Source: Thauera linaloolentis 47Lol = DSM 12138
Lineage (GTDB): Bacteria; Pseudomonadota; Gammaproteobacteria; Burkholderiales; Rhodocyclaceae
Reading direction: 5' to 3'
Assembly (NCBI RefSeq): GCF_000310205.1
Contig: NZ_AMXE01000005.1
Location: 1-64,000, forward strand
Length of the DNA stretch: 64,000 nt
Both the position numbers and the translations under genes were made by a program. The notes under the pieces were generated by a model. That model did no database searches and had not been told where the DNA came from. It saw only the letters and a program-made list of their open reading frames with translations. Of the stretch, positions 1 through 8,359 are shown piece after piece. Positions within the stretch are counted from its first letter, which is position 1. Each line of letters starts with the position of its first letter.

Positions 1-467
1 AGGCCGCCACCGCGGCGGTCAATGCACCGCCCAAGCCCGCCGTGCTCCCCGCCGCGCCGCCGGCCGCCGAACCCGCCGCCGCGGCCGAGCCGCAGCCCTA
101 CGAATCGCGCACCATCGCCGGCGGCATCAAGGTGGTGAAGGGCGATTCGGTGCGCATGGGCTTGTTCGACGGCGCCGGCGAGGACAGCCACGTCGGCATC
201 GCCGACCTCATCACCAGCGCCGACGGCAGCTCGATGGCGGCCGGCTTCATGAGCTGGAACCGCTGCTTCTTCCCCTGGACGCTGAACTACGACGAAGTCG
301 ACCTGGTGCTCGAAGGCGAACTGCACATCCGCTGCAACGGCCAGACCGCGATCGGCAAGGTCGGCGACGTGATCTTCATCCCCAAGGGCTCCAACATCGA
401 ATTCGGCACTCCCAGCGAAGTACGTTTCCTCTACGTCGCCTACCCGGCCAACTGGGCCGACTGCTGA
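1..467 (+). CDS. eutQ: EutQ, ethanolamine utilisation cupin protein (5' end cut by the window)
   Basis: The frame is open from base 3 with no stop, so the GTG at 42 is probably an internal Val and the true start lies upstream of the window. The visible part is an Ala/Pro-rich linker followed by the C-terminal cupin domain, with the conserved stretches SSMAAGFMSW, FFPWTLNYDE, VLEGELHIRC and GDVIFIPKGSNIEFGTP. Known EutQ proteins are about 230 residues, so roughly the first third is missing. EutQ belongs to the ethanolamine microcompartment operon, and an acetate kinase activity has been reported for the Salmonella protein. It is followed 27 bases later by eutT, which is the enterobacterial order. 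Confidence 0.93.
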   Translation, partial: AATAAVNAPPKPAVLPAAPPAAEPAAAAEPQPYESRTIAGGIKVVKGDSVRMGLFDGAGEDSHVGIADLITSADGSSMAAGFMSWNRCFFPWTLNYDEVDLVLEGELHIRCNGQTAIGKVGDVIFIPKGSNIEFGTPSEVRFLYVAYPANWADC

Positions 468-494
468 CGACGGAAGCCTATCCGGGCGGTCATC

Positions 495-1343
495 ATGACA
501 ACCTACATCACCGAAACCTGGCTACGCGAACGCCACACCCTGGCCGACGGCACCGAGCTGCACCTGCCGGCCGGCGCGGCGCTGACGCCAGCGGCACAAT
601 CGCTGATCAGCGAGCGCCATCTGCGGGTGAAGTACGTCGATGAATCCGGCCAGGTGTTTGTGGACAACCCGATCGCCGGACGCGGCAAATCCGCCGCCGG
701 TGGTGACGCGAGCGAGCGCAAGCGCGTGCATCCGCTCACCGGCGGCGATCGCGCCCACCCCATGCATTGCACGCTGTGCCATCAGGCGGTGGCCAAGAAG
801 CCGGATACGCTGACCCACCTGAACGCCGACACGCTGGTGTCCAAGAACGACCCGCGCATCCACCTGCGCGGCCAGCTCGACAGCGCCATCGCCTGCGCGG
901 TGTGGATCCAGGCCGAACTGGCGGAAAGCGACAAACCGTCCAGCCGCCGCATCGCCCCCTACCTGGCCGACATCCGCTCCGACCTTGGCAACGTGTTGCG
1001 CGCCGAGGCCACCGGCGAAACCCTGCGCCCGATGCACATGGGCGAATTCGACGCCGACGCCATCCACCGGCTGTCGCACGCACCGCTGCAGCACCTGGGC
1101 TACGACCACATCGTGCCGGAGGCCGCGCACGGGCTGACCGCCGCGCGCCTCAACCTGCTGCGCACCGCCATCCGCAACGTCGAACTGGTGGCCGCGCGCC
1201 TCTACATCGGCGGCGACTTCGAGATTGCCCGCCCGGACATCCTCGAAGGACTCAACCGCCTCAGCAGCGCCGTGTATGTGCTGATGATCGTCGCCGTGAT
1301 GCTCGACCGCGGCCTGACGGTGAAGGAGGCGGCATGGAACTGA
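495..1343 (+). CDS. eutT: EutT, ATP:cob(I)alamin adenosyltransferase
   Basis: This 282-residue protein makes adenosylcobalamin, the cofactor of ethanolamine ammonia-lyase. The family hallmark is a metal-binding motif of the form H-X11-C-C-X2-C. Here it reads H79-X11-H91-C92-X2-C95, so the first Cys of the CC pair is replaced by His. The N-terminus ([14 protein letters not shown]) and the acidic/His-rich second half match the EutT architecture rather than PduO or CobA types. The ATG at 495 is the first start after the eutQ stop. The 3' end overlaps the eutD start by 10 bases, which suggests translational coupling. Confidence 0.93.
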   Translation: MTTYITETWLRERHTLADGTELHLPAGAALTPAAQSLISERHLRVKYVDESGQVFVDNPIAGRGKSAAGGDASERKRVHPLTGGDRAHPMHCTLCHQAVAKKPDTLTHLNADTLVSKNDPRIHLRGQLDSAIACAVWIQAELAESDKPSSRRIAPYLADIRSDLGNVLRAEATGETLRPMHMGEFDADAIHRLSHAPLQHLGYDHIVPEAAHGLTAARLNLLRTAIRNVELVAARLYIGGDFEIARPDILEGLNRLSSAVYVLMIVAVMLDRGLTVKEAAWN

Positions 1344-2407
1344 TGCGCCGCTGCGCCGAGTTCGCCCAGCGCCAGCCCCTGCGCGTGGTCTTCCCCGACA
1401 CGCTGGACGCGCGCGCCATCGAAGCCGCCCGCCACCTGCAGGCGCGCGGCTGGGCCCACCCGCTGCTGCTCGCCAACCCCTTCGAGCTACGCGCGCTGTG
1501 CCTGGGAAAAAGCCTCGGCCAGGGCACGCTGACGCTGCTCGACCCGGCCCGCGCAGCCGCCCGCCCGGCGTATGCCGAACTGCTGCAGGCACGCATGCCC
1601 AAGGCCGCGCAGGAAGAAATCGCCGCGCGCCTGTCCGAACCGCTGTGGTTCGCCGCCGCCATGCTCGCCAGCGGCGACGCCGATCTGTGCATCGGCGGCA
1701 ACCTCTCGTCCACCGCCAGCGTGCTGCGCGCGGCCATCCGCGTGCTCGGCCTGGCGCCGGGCAATGCCACGGTGTCGTCGATCTTCTTCATGATCCCGCC
1801 GGCCGAGGCCTGCGGTCGCGACCGGCGCGTGCTCGGCTTCGCCGACTGCGGGGTGGTGCCGCAGCCCACCCCGGCGCAACTGGCCGACATCGCCATCGCC
1901 TCGGCGGCCAGCTATGAACGCGTCACCGGCGAACGCGCCGCCGTGGCCATGCTGGCCTTCTCCAGCCATGGCAGTGCACGCCACCCGGCAGTGGACGCAG
2001 TGCGCGAAGCCACCGCGCGGGTACGCGAGCGCCAGCCCGGCCTGCTGGTGGATGGCGACCTGCAGTTCGACGCCGCCATCGTGCCCGAGGTCGCCGCGCT
2101 CAAAGTGCCAGACAGCCCGCTGCAAGGCCGCGCCAACGTACTGGTGTTCCCCTCGCTGGAGGCCGGCAACATTGGCTACAAGATCGCCCAGCGCCTGGGC
2201 GGCTACACCGCGCTGGGGCCGATGCTGCAAGGCCTGGCCGCGCCCATCCACGATCTGTCGCGCGGCTGCAGCAGCGAAGACATCGTCGAAACCTGCCTGC
2301 TGGCCACGCTGATGGCCAGCGGCAATGCTGTACCGGCGCCCGTCCCGAACGGGCCGTGCGCCGTCCCCGCAACACGCGTTGCGCCAGCAGCACCGCAACA
2401 CCTGTAG
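1334..2407 (+). CDS. eutD: EutD, phosphate acetyltransferase of the eut microcompartment
   Basis: The start ATG at 1334 lies inside the end of eutT, with a good ribosome binding site (gaaggagg) just before it; the same frame is open much further upstream, but that part is a shadow of eutT. The product is 357 residues and converts acetyl-CoA plus phosphate to acetyl phosphate and CoA, recycling CoA inside the compartment. The N-terminus ([22 protein letters not shown]) resembles the short amphipathic targeting segment of enterobacterial EutD. The core carries the Pta-type pattern [13 protein letters not shown] near the start and [19 protein letters not shown] near the C-terminus. The last ~20 residues are a Pro/Ala-rich tail. 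Confidence 0.93.
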   Translation: MELMRRCAEFAQRQPLRVVFPDTLDARAIEAARHLQARGWAHPLLLANPFELRALCLGKSLGQGTLTLLDPARAAARPAYAELLQARMPKAAQEEIAARLSEPLWFAAAMLASGDADLCIGGNLSSTASVLRAAIRVLGLAPGNATVSSIFFMIPPAEACGRDRRVLGFADCGVVPQPTPAQLADIAIASAASYERVTGERAAVAMLAFSSHGSARHPAVDAVREATARVRERQPGLLVDGDLQFDAAIVPEVAALKVPDSPLQGRANVLVFPSLEAGNIGYKIAQRLGGYTALGPMLQGLAAPIHDLSRGCSSEDIVETCLLATLMASGNAVPAPVPNGPCAVPATRVAPAAPQHL

Positions 2408-2425
2408 CACCCTGAACACCATGAT

Positions 2426-2445
2426 TCCCCAGGAGGGGACTTTTT
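2426..2445 (+). promoter_or_regulatory. Short hairpin with T5 tail upstream of eutM
   Basis: tcccc (2426-2430), loop agga, gggga (2435-2439), then c and five T. It sits between the eutD stop and the eutM ribosome binding site (aaggag at 2446-2451). The stem is only 5 bp, so it is a weak terminator at best. It may be an attenuation or mRNA-processing point that sets shell-protein dosage; this is inference. Confidence 0.3.
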
Positions 2446-2459
2446 AAGGAGTAGTCAAA

Positions 2460-2747
2460 ATGGAAGCCCTGGGACTGATCGAAACGAAAGGCCTGGTTGC
2501 ATTGATCGAAGCCTCCGACGCCATGGTCAAGGCCGCGCGCGTCAAGTTGGTCGGCGTCAAGCAGATCGGCGGCGGTTTCGTCACCGCGATGGTGCGTGGC
2601 GACGTGGCCGCCTGCAAGGCCGCCACCGATGCCGGCGCGGCTGCCGCGCAACGGATTGGCGAACTGGTGTCGGTACACGTGATTCCGCGTCCGCACGGCG
2701 ATCTGGAAGAAGTGTTCCCGATCAAGATGGAAAGCGGACTGGACTGA
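2460..2747 (+). CDS. eutM: EutM, hexameric BMC-domain microcompartment shell protein
   Basis: A 95-residue single-BMC-domain protein that forms the flat hexagonal tiles of the ethanolamine microcompartment. It is recognised along its full length: [76 protein letters not shown]. From memory it is almost the same as the enterobacterial EutM over the first ~88 residues, with a shorter, different tail (KMESGLD). The start is fixed by a strong aaggag site 8 bases upstream. A 236-base gap separates it from eutN, unusually long for this operon. Confidence 0.97.
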   Translation: MEALGLIETKGLVALIEASDAMVKAARVKLVGVKQIGGGFVTAMVRGDVAACKAATDAGAAAAQRIGELVSVHVIPRPHGDLEEVFPIKMESGLD

Positions 2748-2842
2748 GCGGCCGGACGGTTCGGCGCAGCTCGACCGGACGGCCCGGCCGCCCCCCACGG
2801 GGCTGGCGGCCGGTAGCCGATCCATGGCGGTACCCAGACGTC

Positions 2843-2856
2843 GCGCTACGTAGCGC
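2843..2856. repeat. 14-bp perfect palindrome in the eutM-eutN gap
   Basis: gcgctacgtagcgc reads the same on both strands. It lies in the 236-base noncoding gap between eutM and eutN, which otherwise contains GC-rich short repeats (ccggacgg twice near 2753-2782). It could be an operator half-site pair, an mRNA hairpin or chance. No protein-binding family was recognised. Confidence 0.35.
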
Positions 2857-2983
2857 AACGCAACGCAAGCGAGTCACGCGCGCGGGCGACGGCACGCCCT
2901 GCCAATGGCTGGGGCAGGCCGCAGGCCACGGTGCGAGCGCGGGCGGCTGAACGAACTCAGTAGTGAACCTCAGTGGTGAACAC

Positions 2984-3268
2984 ATGGAACTCGCAATCGT
3001 ACTGGGGCAAGTCGTTTCCACGGTGAAGCACGCCGGGCTCGAGCAGCAGCGGCTGTTGCTGGTGGATTTCATCGACCCCCAGGGCAATCCCAAAGGCAGC
3101 CCCTGTGTGGCGGCCGACAGCATCGGTGCCGGTGACGGCGAATGGGTGCTGGTGGTTCAGGGCAGTTCCGCGCGCAAGACGATTTCCAACGAGGTGCCGG
3201 TGGACATGAGCGTGATCGGCATCGTCGATGAAGTGGTGGTTGGCGGAAAGCTCACTTTCCACAAGTAG
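2984..3268 (+). CDS. eutN: EutN, pentameric microcompartment vertex protein
   Basis: A 94-residue EutN/CcmL-family protein that forms pentamers capping the vertices of the shell. Family signatures are MELAIVLGQVVSTVKHAGL, LVDFIDPQGNPKG, IGAGDGEWVLVVQGSSARK and VDMSVIGIVDEVV. The start was placed at 2984 because homologues begin directly with MKLAxVxGQ. An in-frame upstream GTG at 2963 would add only MNLSGEH, and no strong ribosome binding site separates the two choices. Confidence 0.95.
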   Translation: MELAIVLGQVVSTVKHAGLEQQRLLLVDFIDPQGNPKGSPCVAADSIGAGDGEWVLVVQGSSARKTISNEVPVDMSVIGIVDEVVVGGKLTFHK

Positions 3269-3365
3269 GCCGTCGGTACGGCCCCGCGCGGCGCGGCAGG
3301 CGCCGGCGGATGAACACAAGCCGGACGACCCCGTGGCCGTGCGGCGCAGATGAACACGGGAGTGC

Positions 3366-4790
3366 ATGGTGGATATCGATCTGAAAAACGTCGAACAAAT
3401 CGTTCGCACGGTACTGGCATCGATGCAGACGCAACCGCAGGCGGTGCAGCCGGCCGCCGGACGGCGCGCCGCACCGGGGGTATTCACCGAACTGGACGAT
3501 GCGGTTGCCGAGGCCAGCACGGCGCAACGGGCGATCCGCAACCTGGCCACCCGCGTCAAGGTGGTGGAAGCCATCCGCAAGGCTGCTGAGGCGCATGCGC
3601 GCGAACTGGCCGAACTGGCGGTGGCCGAGACCGGCATGGGCCGCGTCGAGGATAAATTCGCCAAGAACGTGTCGCAGGCGCGCCACACGCCGGGGGTGGA
3701 GTGCCTGGCGCCGACGGCGCTGACCGGCGACCGTGGCCTGACGCTGATCGAAAACGCCGCCTGGGGCGTGATCGCCTCGGTGACGCCATCGACCAACCCG
3801 GCCGCCACCATCATCAACAACGCCATCAGCATGATCTCGGCCGGCAACACGGTGGTGTTCGCCCCCCACCCGGCCGCCAAGAAAGTGTCGCAGCGCACGG
3901 TGTCCCTGCTCAACGAGGCCTCGGTGGCCGCCGGCGGGCCGGACAACGTGGTCACCACCGTGCTCAACCCGGACATCGCCACCGCGCAGCGCCTGTTCAG
4001 CTATCCGGGCATCCACCTGCTCACCGTCACCGGCGGCGAGGCGGTGGTGGAAGCCGCGCGCAAGCACACCGACAAACGCCTGATCGCCGCCGGCGCCGGC
4101 AACCCGCCGGTGGTGGTGGACGAAACCGCCGACCTCGCCCGTGCCGCGCGCGACATCGTCTGGGGCGCCTCGTTCGACAACAACATCATCTGCGTGGACG
4201 AAAAGGAAATCATCGTCGTCGACCGCGTCTGCGATGCGCTGAAAACCGAAATGGCGCGCCACAAGGCGGTGGAGCTGACGCCCGACCAGGGCAAGCGCCT
4301 GGTCGATGTGCTGCTCAACTACGTCGGCGCCGACGGCCGCGGTACCGTCAGCCGCGACTGGGTGGGACGCGACGCGGCGAAGATCGCCGCCGCCATCGGC
4401 CTGGAGGTGCCGGCCGACACCCGCCTGCTGTACATCGAGACGCCGGCCGACCACCCCTTCGCCGTCACCGAACTGATGATGCCGGTGATTCCGGTGGTGC
4501 GCGCACCCGACGTGGATGCCGCCATCGACCTCGCGGTCAAGCTCGAAGGCAACTGCCGCCATACCGCTGCGATGCACTCGCGCAACATCGACGCGCTCGA
4601 CCGCATGGCCAACGCCATCAACACCAGCATCTTCGTCAAGAACGGCCCCTGCCTGGCCGGGCTGGGCTTCGGTGGTGAAGGCTGGACCACCATGACCATC
4701 TCCACCCCCACCGGCGAAGGCGTCACCAGCGCCCGCACCTTCGTGCGCCTGCGCCGCTGCGTGCTGGTGGACCACTTCCGCATCGTTTGA
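3366..4790 (+). CDS. eutE: EutE, CoA-acylating acetaldehyde dehydrogenase
   Basis: This 474-residue enzyme oxidises acetaldehyde with NAD and CoA to acetyl-CoA inside the compartment. Residues 1-20 (MVDIDLKNVEQIVRTVLASM) form the amphipathic helix that targets EutE to the shell lumen, followed by a Gln/Pro/Ala linker and the aldehyde dehydrogenase fold. The catalytic cysteine is C276 in FDNNIICVDEKE. The nucleotide-binding region includes WGVIASVTPSTNPAATIINN at 133-152. The length agrees with the ~467-residue enterobacterial protein. A gggag site precedes the ATG. Confidence 0.96.
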   Translation: MVDIDLKNVEQIVRTVLASMQTQPQAVQPAAGRRAAPGVFTELDDAVAEASTAQRAIRNLATRVKVVEAIRKAAEAHARELAELAVAETGMGRVEDKFAKNVSQARHTPGVECLAPTALTGDRGLTLIENAAWGVIASVTPSTNPAATIINNAISMISAGNTVVFAPHPAAKKVSQRTVSLLNEASVAAGGPDNVVTTVLNPDIATAQRLFSYPGIHLLTVTGGEAVVEAARKHTDKRLIAAGAGNPPVVVDETADLARAARDIVWGASFDNNIICVDEKEIIVVDRVCDALKTEMARHKAVELTPDQGKRLVDVLLNYVGADGRGTVSRDWVGRDAAKIAAAIGLEVPADTRLLYIETPADHPFAVTELMMPVIPVVRAPDVDAAIDLAVKLEGNCRHTAAMHSRNIDALDRMANAINTSIFVKNGPCLAGLGFGGEGWTTMTISTPTGEGVTSARTFVRLRRCVLVDHFRIV

Positions 4791-4831
4791 ACCCCACCGT
4801 CTGAACCCCACACTCACCGACAGGCCCGATC

Positions 4832-5698
4832 ATGCGCAGCATCGACGACTGGCTCGAACCCCGCCTCGCCCGCGCCGCCGCCCTCGCGGCCAGCGGCGAG
4901 ATGGTGGCCGATGCGGCGAACGGCGCAGCGCCGGGCACTGGACTGCACCTGGGCATCGACCTCGGCACCAGCGACGTGGTGTCGATGGTGCTCGACGCGC
5001 AGGGCAACCCCGTTGCCGTGCGCCTGGACTGGGCCGATGTGGTGCGCGACGGCGTGGTGTGGGACTTCTTCGGTGCGGTGCAGATCGTGCGCCGGCAGAT
5101 CGAATCGCTCGCCGCGCAATTGGGCGAGCGGCTGCCGCGCCGCGCCGCCACCTCCTATCCGCCGGGCACCGATCCGCGCATCTCGGTCAATGTCATCGAG
5201 GCGGCTGAGCTGGAAGTCTCGGGCGTCATCGACGAACCCTCGGCGGTGGCCGCGCTGTTGCAACTGGACCGCGCCGCCGTCGTCGACATCGGCGGCGGCA
5301 CCACCGGCGTGGCGGTGGTCCAGCAAGGGCGCATCGTCTATTCGGGCGACGAGCCCACCGGCGGCCACCACGTCACCCTGACGCTGGCCGGCGCGCGCAA
5401 CCTGCCGCTGACCGAGGCCGAGGCGCTCAAGCGGCGCGCCGACAACGCCGCGTTGTGGCCGGTGGTGCGCCCGGTGTTCGACAAGATGGCGCACATCGTC
5501 GATACCCACCTGCAAGGCCAGCAGGTGGATACCCTGTATTTGTCCGGCGGCTCGTGCAGCATGCCCGGCGTGCGCGACCTGTTCGCGCAGGTCTTTCCGC
5601 ACTTGCAAGTGATCCTGCCGCGGCCGCCGCTGTTTCTCACCCCGCTCGCCATTGCTGCCCACGGGCTGCCCGGTGCGCGGCCGCAGGCGGAGACTTAG
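4832..5698 (+). CDS. eutJ: EutJ, putative chaperonin-like protein of the eut operon
   Basis: A 288-residue actin/Hsp70-fold ATPase-like protein. The phosphate-1 type motif LGIDLGTSDVVSMV is near residue 35 and a second phosphate motif VVDIGGGTTGVAVV is around residue 150. Other family stretches are RLDWADVVRDGVVWDFFGAV, SYPPGTDPRISVNV and LSGGSCSMPGV. The role of EutJ is not firmly established; a chaperone or assembly function has been proposed from its fold. It ends 3 bases before eutG. Confidence 0.93.
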   Translation: MRSIDDWLEPRLARAAALAASGEMVADAANGAAPGTGLHLGIDLGTSDVVSMVLDAQGNPVAVRLDWADVVRDGVVWDFFGAVQIVRRQIESLAAQLGERLPRRAATSYPPGTDPRISVNVIEAAELEVSGVIDEPSAVAALLQLDRAAVVDIGGGTTGVAVVQQGRIVYSGDEPTGGHHVTLTLAGARNLPLTEAEALKRRADNAALWPVVRPVFDKMAHIVDTHLQGQQVDTLYLSGGSCSMPGVRDLFAQVFPHLQVILPRPPLFLTPLAIAAHGLPGARPQAET

Positions 5699-5701
5699 GC
5701 C

Positions 5702-6952
5702 ATGAACCACGAAGACGTCAGCAGCGTCGTCTATCAGGCCATCGATCTGATCAACGCGCGCTCGGTGCGTGAATTCTCGGTTCCGCCGAGCACCTTCATC
5801 GGGCCGGGGGCCATCGCCCGCATCGGCCAGGCGATTGCCGCGCGCGGCATCGGCCGGGTGTTCATCGCCATCGACGAGAGCCTGGAAAAGCTCGGGCTCG
5901 CCGACGGCATGTACCGCTCGCTGAAGAGCCACGGCCTGGCGCACACCATTTATTGCCAGTCGCCGCGCGAGCCGGACACCGCGCTGGTGGAGAAAATGGC
6001 TGCGGCCATGCGCGCAGCGCCCTTTGACGGCGTCATCGCCTTTGGCGGCGGCTCCATCCTCGACGCCGCCAAGGCCGCCGTGGTGCTGGCCGCCAACCCC
6101 GGCCTGAGCGTGCGCGAGATGGCGCAGGAACCGGCCCGCATCGCCGTGCGCCGCGCGCCGCTGATCGCCGTGCCGACCACCGCCGGCACCGGTTCGGAGG
6201 CCACCAACGCCACCGTCATCACCGACAGCAACGATGCCGGCGAACACATCAAGCACCTCATCATCCACCCGGACATGATTCCGGACCTGGCGGTCATCGA
6301 CGCCTGCCTGACGCTGGGCACGCCGCCGCAGTTCACCGCCGCCGTGGGCGTGGATGCGCTCACCCACGCCATCGAAGCCTACCTCGCCACCCATGCCACG
6401 CCGCTCACCAAGGCGCTGGCCTACCGCGCGCTGACGCTGATCGGCGAGGCGCTGCCGATCGCCGTCGGCCAGGGGCAGAACGTCGAGGCGCGCGAATCGA
6501 TGATGCTGGCCTCCTACATGGCCGGCGTGGCCTTCTCCAACGCCGGCCTGGGGCTGTGCCACGCCATGGCGCACCAGATCGGCCCGGCTTACGACATCCC
6601 GCACGGCGTGGCCAACGCCATCCTGCTGCCGTCGGTGATGCACTTCAACCAGCTGGTGTGCAAGCGCAACTTGGCCGAAATCGGCCACGCCTTGAGCGGC
6701 CGCCTGCTCGACGCGGCGCAGGCGATCCAGTACGTGCAGGAACTCATCGCCGAGCTGGGCCTGCCCGTCAACCTGCGTGACGCCGGCGGCCAGCCCGCCG
6801 ATTACGAAGGCTTCGCCGACGCCGCGCTGCTCGACCCCAGCCTCGCCACCAACCCGCGCAGCGTGTCGCGCGCGCAGGTCGTCGAGGTGTATCGCCACGC
6901 CCACGCCCGCCAGGGTGCCGCCGGCTGGCACAGCGGACCGCCCGGCAGCTGA
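5702..6952 (+). CDS. eutG: EutG, iron-dependent alcohol dehydrogenase
   Basis: A 416-residue group III (Fe-dependent) alcohol dehydrogenase that reduces acetaldehyde to ethanol and recycles NAD within the microcompartment. The nucleotide-binding GGGS is at 115-118 and PTTAGTGSEATN at 158-169. The likely metal ligands are D218 and H222 (DALTHAIEAY), H287 (GLGLCHAMAH) and H301 (DIPHGVANA). The N-terminal ~20 residues (MNHEDVSSVVYQAIDLINAR) look like the short helix seen ahead of the core in enterobacterial EutG. The C-terminal HSGPPGS tail is extra. Confidence 0.95.
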   Translation: MNHEDVSSVVYQAIDLINARSVREFSVPPSTFIGPGAIARIGQAIAARGIGRVFIAIDESLEKLGLADGMYRSLKSHGLAHTIYCQSPREPDTALVEKMAAAMRAAPFDGVIAFGGGSILDAAKAAVVLAANPGLSVREMAQEPARIAVRRAPLIAVPTTAGTGSEATNATVITDSNDAGEHIKHLIIHPDMIPDLAVIDACLTLGTPPQFTAAVGVDALTHAIEAYLATHATPLTKALAYRALTLIGEALPIAVGQGQNVEARESMMLASYMAGVAFSNAGLGLCHAMAHQIGPAYDIPHGVANAILLPSVMHFNQLVCKRNLAEIGHALSGRLLDAAQAIQYVQELIAELGLPVNLRDAGGQPADYEGFADAALLDPSLATNPRSVSRAQVVEVYRHAHARQGAAGWHSGPPGS

Positions 6953-7033
6953 AGCAAGGATAACGACGGACCGCCGCGCACGCGCTGGCGCGGGGGCCCG
7001 ACAAAGCATCGGCGCAACAAAGGGAGCAGCATC

Positions 7034-8275
7034 ATGGACAACATCAACGTCATCATCATGTGGATCATGATGAGCTTCATGGTCATCGCCGCGCTGGACC
7101 GCATGATGGACCAGTTCGACGGGGCCGAGAAACTGCTCGGCAAAATCGGCCTGGGCAGCGTCGGCCGCGCCATCGGCGGTTCCGGCAAGCAGTTCGAGGA
7201 AGGCTTCATGGCGATGGGCGCCCTGGGCCTGGCGATGGTCGGGGTGATGGCGCTGGCGCCGGTGCTGGCGCGCATGCTCGGCCCCATCGTGATTCCGTTG
7301 TACGAGGCACTGGGCGCCAACCCGGCGATGTTTGCCACCACGCTGCTGGCGCTGGACATGGGCGGCTTCCCGCTGGCGCGCGAACTGTCCGGCGGCGACG
7401 TGGCCGCGTGGATGTACGCCGGCGTGATTCTCGGCTCCATGATGGGCCCCACCATCGTGTTCTCGATTCCGGTCGGGCTGGGCATCATCGACAAGGAAGA
7501 CCGCCGCTTCCTCGCCATGGGCGTGCTCGCCGGCATGGTCACCATTCCCATCGGCTGCATCGCCGGCGGCCTGGTGGCGCTGGGCTCCAACGTGGTCATC
7601 GACGGCCAGCCGGTACCTTTCACCTTCGGCATGATCCTCGGCAACATGACGCCGGTGATCCTGGTCGCGGTGCTGGTGGCGCTGGGGCTGAAGTTCTTCC
7701 CCGAGAAGATGATCGCCGGCTTCCAGGTGTTCGCCAAGATCCTGGTGGCGCTGATCACCCTGGGGCTGGCCGCCGCGGTGCTGCACGACCAGATCGGCGT
7801 GCGCCTGATCCCCGGCATGGACCCGATCTTCATGAAGCCGGGCGACGTGCCGGGCGAAGACCTGCGCGCCATCGAAACCATCGGCAAGATCGCCGCGGTG
7901 CTGCTCGGCGCCTATCCGATGGTGTTCCTGCTGACGCGCTGGTTCGGCAAATCGCTGGCCAAGGTCGGCGGCCTGCTGAAGATGAACGACACCGCCGCCG
8001 CCGGCATGGTCGCCACGCTGGCCAACAACATCCCGATGTTCGTCATGCTCAACAAGATGGACGACCGCGGCAAGGTGCTCAACATCGCCTTCGCGGTGTC
8101 GGCGGCCTTCACCTTCGGCGATCACCTCGGCTTCGTCGCAGCGGTGGCCTCGCCGATGATCTTCCCGATGATCGTCGGCAAGCTGGTCGGCGGCGTCACC
8201 GCCATCTTCGTCGCCATGATGATCGCGCCCAAGCCCAGCGTCGGCGTCAGCGCCCCCGCCGGACAGACGGCGTAA
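7034..8275 (+). CDS. eutH: EutH, ethanolamine permease
   Basis: A 413-residue inner-membrane protein with about ten or eleven hydrophobic segments. Strong EutH signatures are GKQFEEGFMAMGALGLAMVG, YEALGANPAMFATTLLALD, VILGSMMGPTIVFSIPVGLG, LGAYPMVFLLTRWFGKSL, MVATLANNIPMF and FTFGDHLGFVAA. It facilitates ethanolamine uptake, needed mainly at low pH or low substrate in Salmonella. The 81-base spacer after eutG ends in a ggagc site before the ATG. The gene ends 84 bases before eutA. Confidence 0.96.
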   Translation: MDNINVIIMWIMMSFMVIAALDRMMDQFDGAEKLLGKIGLGSVGRAIGGSGKQFEEGFMAMGALGLAMVGVMALAPVLARMLGPIVIPLYEALGANPAMFATTLLALDMGGFPLARELSGGDVAAWMYAGVILGSMMGPTIVFSIPVGLGIIDKEDRRFLAMGVLAGMVTIPIGCIAGGLVALGSNVVIDGQPVPFTFGMILGNMTPVILVAVLVALGLKFFPEKMIAGFQVFAKILVALITLGLAAAVLHDQIGVRLIPGMDPIFMKPGDVPGEDLRAIETIGKIAAVLLGAYPMVFLLTRWFGKSLAKVGGLLKMNDTAAAGMVATLANNIPMFVMLNKMDDRGKVLNIAFAVSAAFTFGDHLGFVAAVASPMIFPMIVGKLVGGVTAIFVAMMIAPKPSVGVSAPAGQTA

Positions 8276-8359
8276 GCCTCGCTTCACCGCCCGCCGCGGC
8301 CGGATCGTGCCTCAGCGACCCGGCCGCCGCACGGCCGCCCAGCACAGGACACCCATGCC

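Noticed and set aside
767-1333. N-terminal extension of eutD inside eutT
   Set aside because: The frame is open but its Arg/Pro/His-rich translation is not protein-like, and a good ribosome binding site and family-type N-terminus mark the start at 1334.
4814-8287. A 3.5-kb minus-strand open frame antisense to eutJ, eutG and eutH
   Set aside because: It mirrors known genes in a GC-rich genome, is rich in His/Asp/Gly/Arg in the pattern of antisense frames, and shows no domain. Several similar antisense frames (10442-13201 +, 14987-17677 +, 32995-35352 +, 57576-59891 +) were dismissed for the same reason.
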